Source of the DNA: an uncultured bacterium
GTDB taxonomy: Bacteria; Actinomycetota; Coriobacteriia; Coriobacteriales; Coriobacteriaceae
DNA: 9,678 bases
NCBI GenBank assembly: GCA_905216045.1
Contig: CAJMSL010000068.1
Span: 1-9,678, forward strand
Direction: 5' to 3'
Shown: positions 6,242 to 9,678 of the stretch, piece by piece
How positions within the stretch are numbered: position 1 is the first letter of the stretch
Layout of the letters: the number at the start of each line of letters is the position of its first letter
Notes under the pieces: model-generated
Told to the model about the DNA's origin: nothing
Databases searched by the model: none
The model's input: the letters and a program-made list of their open reading frames with translations, nothing else
Position numbers and translations under genes: made by a program

Positions 6242-6955
6242 TTAGCCTCCGAGGTAGGCTTTGCGGACGTTATCGTCGTGCAGCAGCTCTTGACCGGTGC
6301 CGGTCATGGTGATCTTGCCAGTCTCGAGCACGTAACCGCGCGTGGCGATGGAAAGCGCCATCTGCGCGTTTTGCTCGACCAGAAGCACCGTGGTACCGGC
6401 CTTGTGCAGGTCCTCGACAATCTGGAAGATCTGTTCGATCAGAATCGGTGCCAGACCCATGGAAGGTTCGTCGAGCATAAGCAGTTTGGGGTTACTCATA
6501 AGGGCGCGCCCCATAACGAGCATCTGCTGCTCGCCGCCCGAAAGGGTGCCGGCGACCTGGCGACGACGTTCCTTCAGGCGCGGGAACTGCTCATAGACGC
6601 GCTCCAGGCCCGGAGCCACCGTGGACTTGGGCTGCGTATAGGCACCCATCTCCAGGTTCTCCTCGACCGTCATCTGCAAAAAGGCGCGACGACCCTCGGG
6701 AACCTGAGCCAGGCCCTTACCAACCAGCTTATCAGCGGGCGTATGAGTAATGTCCTCGCCCATAAACTTGATGGAACCGGTCTTGGAACGCAGCAGGCCC
6801 GAGACGGTCTTGAGCGTTGTGGACTTGCCGGCACCGTTGGCACCAATCAAGGCCACGATCTCGCCCTCGTTAACGTTAAAGGAGATGTCCTTAATGGCGT
6901 GGATGGCGCCGTACCAGACGTTGATGTTGTAGACGGAAAGCATCGGCTCTGCCAT
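6242..6955 (-). CDS. livF: Branched-chain amino acid ABC transporter ATPase LivF
   Basis: This 237-residue ABC ATPase is the normal length for LivF. It shows Walker A GANGAGKST (38-46), Q-loop QVPEGRR (84-90), signature LSGGEQQ (138-144), Walker B LLMLDEP (158-164), and the LivF-typical VEQN where most ABC proteins have the H-loop histidine. It pairs with LivG on the cytoplasmic face of the LivH/LivM channel and hydrolyses ATP to drive uptake, usually of leucine, isoleucine and valine; related systems carry other amino acids, urea or amides. The ATG directly follows the livG stop (TAA ATG), with GGGGGAG just upstream inside the livG end, so translation should be coupled. It is the last gene of the operon, followed by a strong terminator. 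Confidence 0.95.
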   Translation of the reverse strand: MAEPMLSVYNINVWYGAIHAIKDISFNVNEGEIVALIGANGAGKSTTLKTVSGLLRSKTGSIKFMGEDITHTPADKLVGKGLAQVPEGRRAFLQMTVEENLEMGAYTQPKSTVAPGLERVYEQFPRLKERRRQVAGTLSGGEQQMLVMGRALMSNPKLLMLDEPSMGLAPILIEQIFQIVEDLHKAGTTVLLVEQNAQMALSIATRGYVLETGKITMTGTGQELLHDDNVRKAYLGG

Positions 6956-7816
6956 TTAGTTCTCCCCCTTATCCTGCTTGCCCAGATATGCCTCAATAAC
7001 AGCGTCGTTGTTCTGGATTTCCTCTGCCGTGCCCTTGGCGATGACCTTACCAAAGTTGAGCACGCAGATGCCCTCGCAGATGTTCATAACGAGCGACATA
7101 TCATGCTCGATAAGCATGATGGCAATGCCAAAGGTGTCGCGAATCTTGACGATGTTCTCCATGAGCTCCGCGGTCTCGGACGGGTTCATGCCGGCAGCAG
7201 GCTCGTCGAGCAGCAGTAGCTTGGGGTTGGTGGCAAGCGCGCGGACGATCTCCAGACGACGCTGAGCGCCGTAAGGCAGCGATCCGGCCTGCTCGTTTGC
7301 CAGATGCTCCATATCAAAGATGGACAGCAGCTCCATGGCGCGCTCGTGAGCAGCCTTCTCGTGCTTCCAATACGTCGGCAGGCGCAGCACGCCCTCAAAG
7401 CCGGAGTAACGCTCCTGGTTATGCAGGCCGACCTTGACGTTATCCTCCACCGTCATGGTGTTGAATAGGCGAATGTTCTGGAAGGTACGGGCAATACCCA
7501 TGCGGTTGACCTGGTAGACCGACTTGCCCGAGGTGTCCTCGCCATCGAGCAGGATGGTGCCATGCGTGGGCTGGTACACCTTGGTGAGCAGGTTGAAGAC
7601 CGTGGTCTTGCCGGCGCCGTTGGGACCGATCAGACCGGCGATCTCGGTCTTGCCGATAGTCAGGCTAAAGTCGTCGACTGCCTTAAGGCCACCGAACTCA
7701 ATGCCCAGGTGGATGCACTCGAGTGCAGGGCGCTCGCCCAGGTCACGATCGGGAACGATGGCGCCAGAAGGATACGGGACCATCTTGCCCTTCTTGAACT
7801 CAAATTTACTGGGCAT
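6956..7816 (-). CDS. livG: Branched-chain amino acid ABC transporter ATPase LivG
   Basis: This 286-residue ABC ATPase of the LivG type has Walker A GPNGAGKTT (64-72), Q-loop ARTFQNIRLF (109-118), a signature in the variant form LPYGAQRRLEI (180-190; LivG usually reads LSYG), Walker B LLLLDEPAAG (200-209) and H-loop IEHD (236-239). The family-typical insert between Q-loop and signature is present. The ATG at 7816 has GGGGGTGG six bases upstream and overlaps the end of livM by 11 bases. A start at 7843 would extend into livM without gain. The first 30 or so residues (MPSKFEFKKGKMVPYPSG and on) form a polar extension before the ATPase fold that E. coli LivG lacks. Confidence 0.95.
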   Translation of the reverse strand: MPSKFEFKKGKMVPYPSGAIVPDRDLGERPALECIHLGIEFGGLKAVDDFSLTIGKTEIAGLIGPNGAGKTTVFNLLTKVYQPTHGTILLDGEDTSGKSVYQVNRMGIARTFQNIRLFNTMTVEDNVKVGLHNQERYSGFEGVLRLPTYWKHEKAAHERAMELLSIFDMEHLANEQAGSLPYGAQRRLEIVRALATNPKLLLLDEPAAGMNPSETAELMENIVKIRDTFGIAIMLIEHDMSLVMNICEGICVLNFGKVIAKGTAEEIQNNDAVIEAYLGKQDKGEN

Positions 7817-8894
7817 CGGCTGCCACCCCCTTCTTGGAAGCAAAGCGGTCCTTGACGCGACCGAAGAACGCCTTGAGCTGCGGGTTGTTGGTAAAAATCA
7901 TGACCAGGATCAGCACGATGGCGTAGATGAGCATGCGGTAGTCCGAGAACTGACGAAGCAGCTCGGGAAGCACCGTGAGCAACGCCGCCGCGATGACGGA
8001 GCCGCGCATATTGCCCAGACCGCCCAGGACCACGAACACCAGGATGAGAATGGACGTGTTGAAGTCGAACTTGGTGGCGGAGAGCTGCGAGAAGTTACCG
8101 CCGAAGAGAGCTCCGGCAGCACCGGCGAGGGCAGCGGAAACCACGAAGGCGATCATGCGGTACTCCGTGACGGAGATGCCTACGGACTCGGCTGCAATCT
8201 TGTTATCGCGCACGGCCATAATGGCACGGCCGGTACGGCTGCGGACCAGGTTAAGCACGATCACGAGTGCGACCATGACCAGGATGGCACCGGCGAGGAA
8301 GGTCGAGTACGTCGACACGCCCGAGGCGCCCTGGGCGCCCTTGATGATGGCGGTGCCGTCCTCGAGCAGGTGCAGGTCGTCGATCGTAGAGTTGCCCGTG
8401 ATGTTAAAAATCACGTGCAGGCCGCGGGAGTCGACGCCCACAATGAGGCAGGTGACGATCTCTTTGATGATCTCGCCAAAAGCCAGGGTCACGATGGCCA
8501 GATAGTCGCCGCTCAGGCGCAGGACCGGGATACCAATCAAGAAGCCCAAGATGGCAGCGGCGATAGCGCCGACCACAATGCTGATGATCAGACGCATCGG
8601 ATCGGACGGAACGGCGCTCTCCAGCGCGACGGCGGTGACGATGCCCGTGTAGGCACCGACGCTCATAAAGCCCGCGTGGCCCAGCGACAAGTCGCCCGCG
8701 ATGCCGACGACGAGGTTGAGGGAAATGGCCATGACGATATAGGCCGTGATGGGAACCAGCTGACCGGCGATCATGCGCGGAATCATGTGGTTAGACTGCA
8801 TAAAGAACACGATGGCGAAGGCCACGATGCAGATGGCGTACGTGACAAAGTCGTGACGCGTCTGCTTGTCTTTAAGAAACTTCATAACGCTCAC
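7806..8894 (-). CDS. livM: Branched-chain amino acid ABC transporter permease LivM
   Basis: This 362-residue polytopic membrane protein has about nine or ten helices. It carries the LivM signature region SLNLVVGIAGDLSLGHAGFMSVGAY and the cytoplasmic coupling loop GRAIMAVRDNKIAAESVGI, which contacts the ATPase. It forms the inner-membrane channel with LivH. The region around residues 155-195 (from VGVDSRGL to GVSTY) is a hydrophilic loop typical of the family. The start is either the GTG at 8894, immediately after the livH stop (TAG GTG), or the ATG at 8885, which has AGGTGA eight to nine bases before it. The difference is three residues, and the ATG is at least as likely. The C-terminus is a short basic tail and overlaps livG by 11 bases. 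Confidence 0.95.
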   Translation of the reverse strand: MSVMKFLKDKQTRHDFVTYAICIVAFAIVFFMQSNHMIPRMIAGQLVPITAYIVMAISLNLVVGIAGDLSLGHAGFMSVGAYTGIVTAVALESAVPSDPMRLIISIVVGAIAAAILGFLIGIPVLRLSGDYLAIVTLAFGEIIKEIVTCLIVGVDSRGLHVIFNITGNSTIDDLHLLEDGTAIIKGAQGASGVSTYSTFLAGAILVMVALVIVLNLVRSRTGRAIMAVRDNKIAAESVGISVTEYRMIAFVVSAALAGAAGALFGGNFSQLSATKFDFNTSILILVFVVLGGLGNMRGSVIAAALLTVLPELLRQFSDYRMLIYAIVLILVMIFTNNPQLKAFFGRVKDRFASKKGVAADAQ

Positions 8895-9678
8895 CTACAC
8901 CTTCTCGGGGACGTACTTGCCCAAGAGGCCGGCAGGCTTGACGAGCAGGACGATGATCAAAACACCAAAGACGATGGAGTTGGCAAGGCTCGTGGAAATG
9001 TAAGCCTGCGCCATCGCCTCGATGATGCCGATGAGAATGCCACCGACAAAGGCACCGGGGATGGAGCCGATGCCGCCGAAGACGGCGGCGTCGAAGGCCT
9101 TGATGCCAGGCATGGCACCCGTCGTGGGCTGCAGCACCGGCGAGTAGGAGCACAGGAGCACGCCGGCGATGGCGGCAAGCGCCGAGCCGATGGCAAACGT
9201 CATCGAGATGGTGCGGTTGACGTTGATGCCCATGAGCTGAGCGGCGGCCTTGTCCTCGGACACGGCGCGCATGGCCTTGCCCATCTTGGTCTTACCTGTA
9301 AAGAACATCAGGCCGGCCATGATAACCAGGCAGGCGACGATGGTGACGAGCGAGACGGCGCTTACGTTGAACTTGGCCAAGAACTCCGGCACCTGGAAGG
9401 TGACGAGCGAAGTGAAGTTCTTGGGCGTGGCGCCCCACAGAAGCTGCGCGGCGTTCTGCAGGAAGTAAGACACGCCGATAGCCGTGATCAGAACGGCCAG
9501 CGGGCCTGCTTGGCGCAGCGGCTTATAGGCCAGACCCTCGATGAGAACGCCGAGAACCGTGCAGACCACACAAGAAAGAATTACAGATACCCAGCCCGGG
9601 AGGCCGAGATACGACGTGGCGCAGAACGAGCCATAGGCACCGACCATGATGACGTCGCCGTGAGCGAAGTTCAGCATC
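8895..9678 (-). CDS. livH: Branched-chain amino acid ABC transporter permease LivH, 5' end beyond window
   Basis: About 260 residues are visible, with the frame open to the right edge. The first visible Met belongs to MLNFAHGDVIMVGAY, a conserved internal LivH motif normally preceded by about 30-40 residues (the first helix and GLxxG-type sequence), so the true start is outside. It has alternating membrane helices and the coupling loop GKAMRAVSEDKAAAQLMGI. The segment IKAFDAAVFGGIGSIPGAFVGG is also typical of this permease family. It makes the channel with LivM. It abuts livM with no gap. The gene for the periplasmic or lipoprotein substrate binder (LivJ/LivK type), if linked, would lie upstream of livH beyond the window. 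Confidence 0.95.
   Translation of the reverse strand, partial: MLNFAHGDVIMVGAYGSFCATSYLGLPGWVSVILSCVVCTVLGVLIEGLAYKPLRQAGPLAVLITAIGVSYFLQNAAQLLWGATPKNFTSLVTFQVPEFLAKFNVSAVSLVTIVACLVIMAGLMFFTGKTKMGKAMRAVSEDKAAAQLMGINVNRTISMTFAIGSALAAIAGVLLCSYSPVLQPTTGAMPGIKAFDAAVFGGIGSIPGAFVGGILIGIIEAMAQAYISTSLANSIVFGVLIIVLLVKPAGLLGKYVPEKV

Noticed and set aside
6230..7219. Plus-strand open frame (329 codons) opposite livF/livG
   Set aside because: The opposite strand encodes two complete ABC ATPases with all motifs. The frame begins inside the terminator stem and shows no domain.
1..9678. CRISPR, toxin-antitoxin, prophage, insertion sequence or defence system
   Set aside because: There are no spaced direct repeats, transposase or integrase motifs, or small paired genes. 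All coding space is taken by core metabolic, transport and repair genes.
1..9678. tRNA or rRNA gene
   Set aside because: The only intergenic stretches longer than 100 bases (3284-3559 and 6068-6241) contain no cloverleaf or conserved rRNA sequence.

Overview
The window is GC-rich (around 60% by eye) bacterial chromosome. Genes are tightly packed, reading frames are open on the antisense of nearly every gene, and G-rich Shine-Dalgarno sites are common. The gene content (a long RecJ joined to a helicase, CutC followed by a GalT-like HIT protein, a compact liv transport operon) suggests a gut actinobacterium of the class Coriobacteriia, most likely Collinsella or a close relative. That assignment is inference from gene style, not from a marker gene.

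Layout. 1-3283 (minus): recJ, encoding a very large protein that joins a complete RecJ 5'-3' single-strand exonuclease (DHH, DHHA1, OB) to a superfamily 2 DEAH helicase with RecQ-like motifs. The gene runs off the left edge and is broken by one missing base at 2410-2414. 3284-3559: divergent intergenic region with a consensus -10 box on the recJ side and several palindromes. 3560-4558 (plus): a bile acid:sodium symporter (BASS) family membrane transporter. 4559-4601: short convergent junction with two tandem hairpins. 4586-6067 (minus): a two-gene unit, cutC then a DUF4931/GalT-like HIT-superfamily protein, whose ribosome binding site lies in the last codons of cutC. 6068-6241: intergenic region with a 17-bp-arm inverted repeat spanning 59 bp, next to a strong terminator with a 16-bp perfect stem. 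6242-9678 (minus): livH-livM-livG-livF, the permease and ATPase genes of a branched-chain amino acid type ABC importer. These genes abut or overlap. livH is cut by the right edge, and no substrate-binding protein gene is visible.

How the genes work together. LivH and LivM should form the membrane channel, LivG and LivF the ATPase pair, and an unseen lipoprotein would supply the substrate. cutC and the GalT-like gene are probably co-transcribed and translationally coupled, but their shared role is unknown. The recJ product would combine an unwinding motor with a 5'-3' nuclease, as RecQ plus RecJ do separately in the RecF recombination pathway.

Nothing here looks like a mobile element, CRISPR array, defence island or RNA gene. 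The most notable points are the recJ frameshift, the exonuclease-helicase fusion, the unusual Cys-rich CutC, and the 59-bp inverted repeat.
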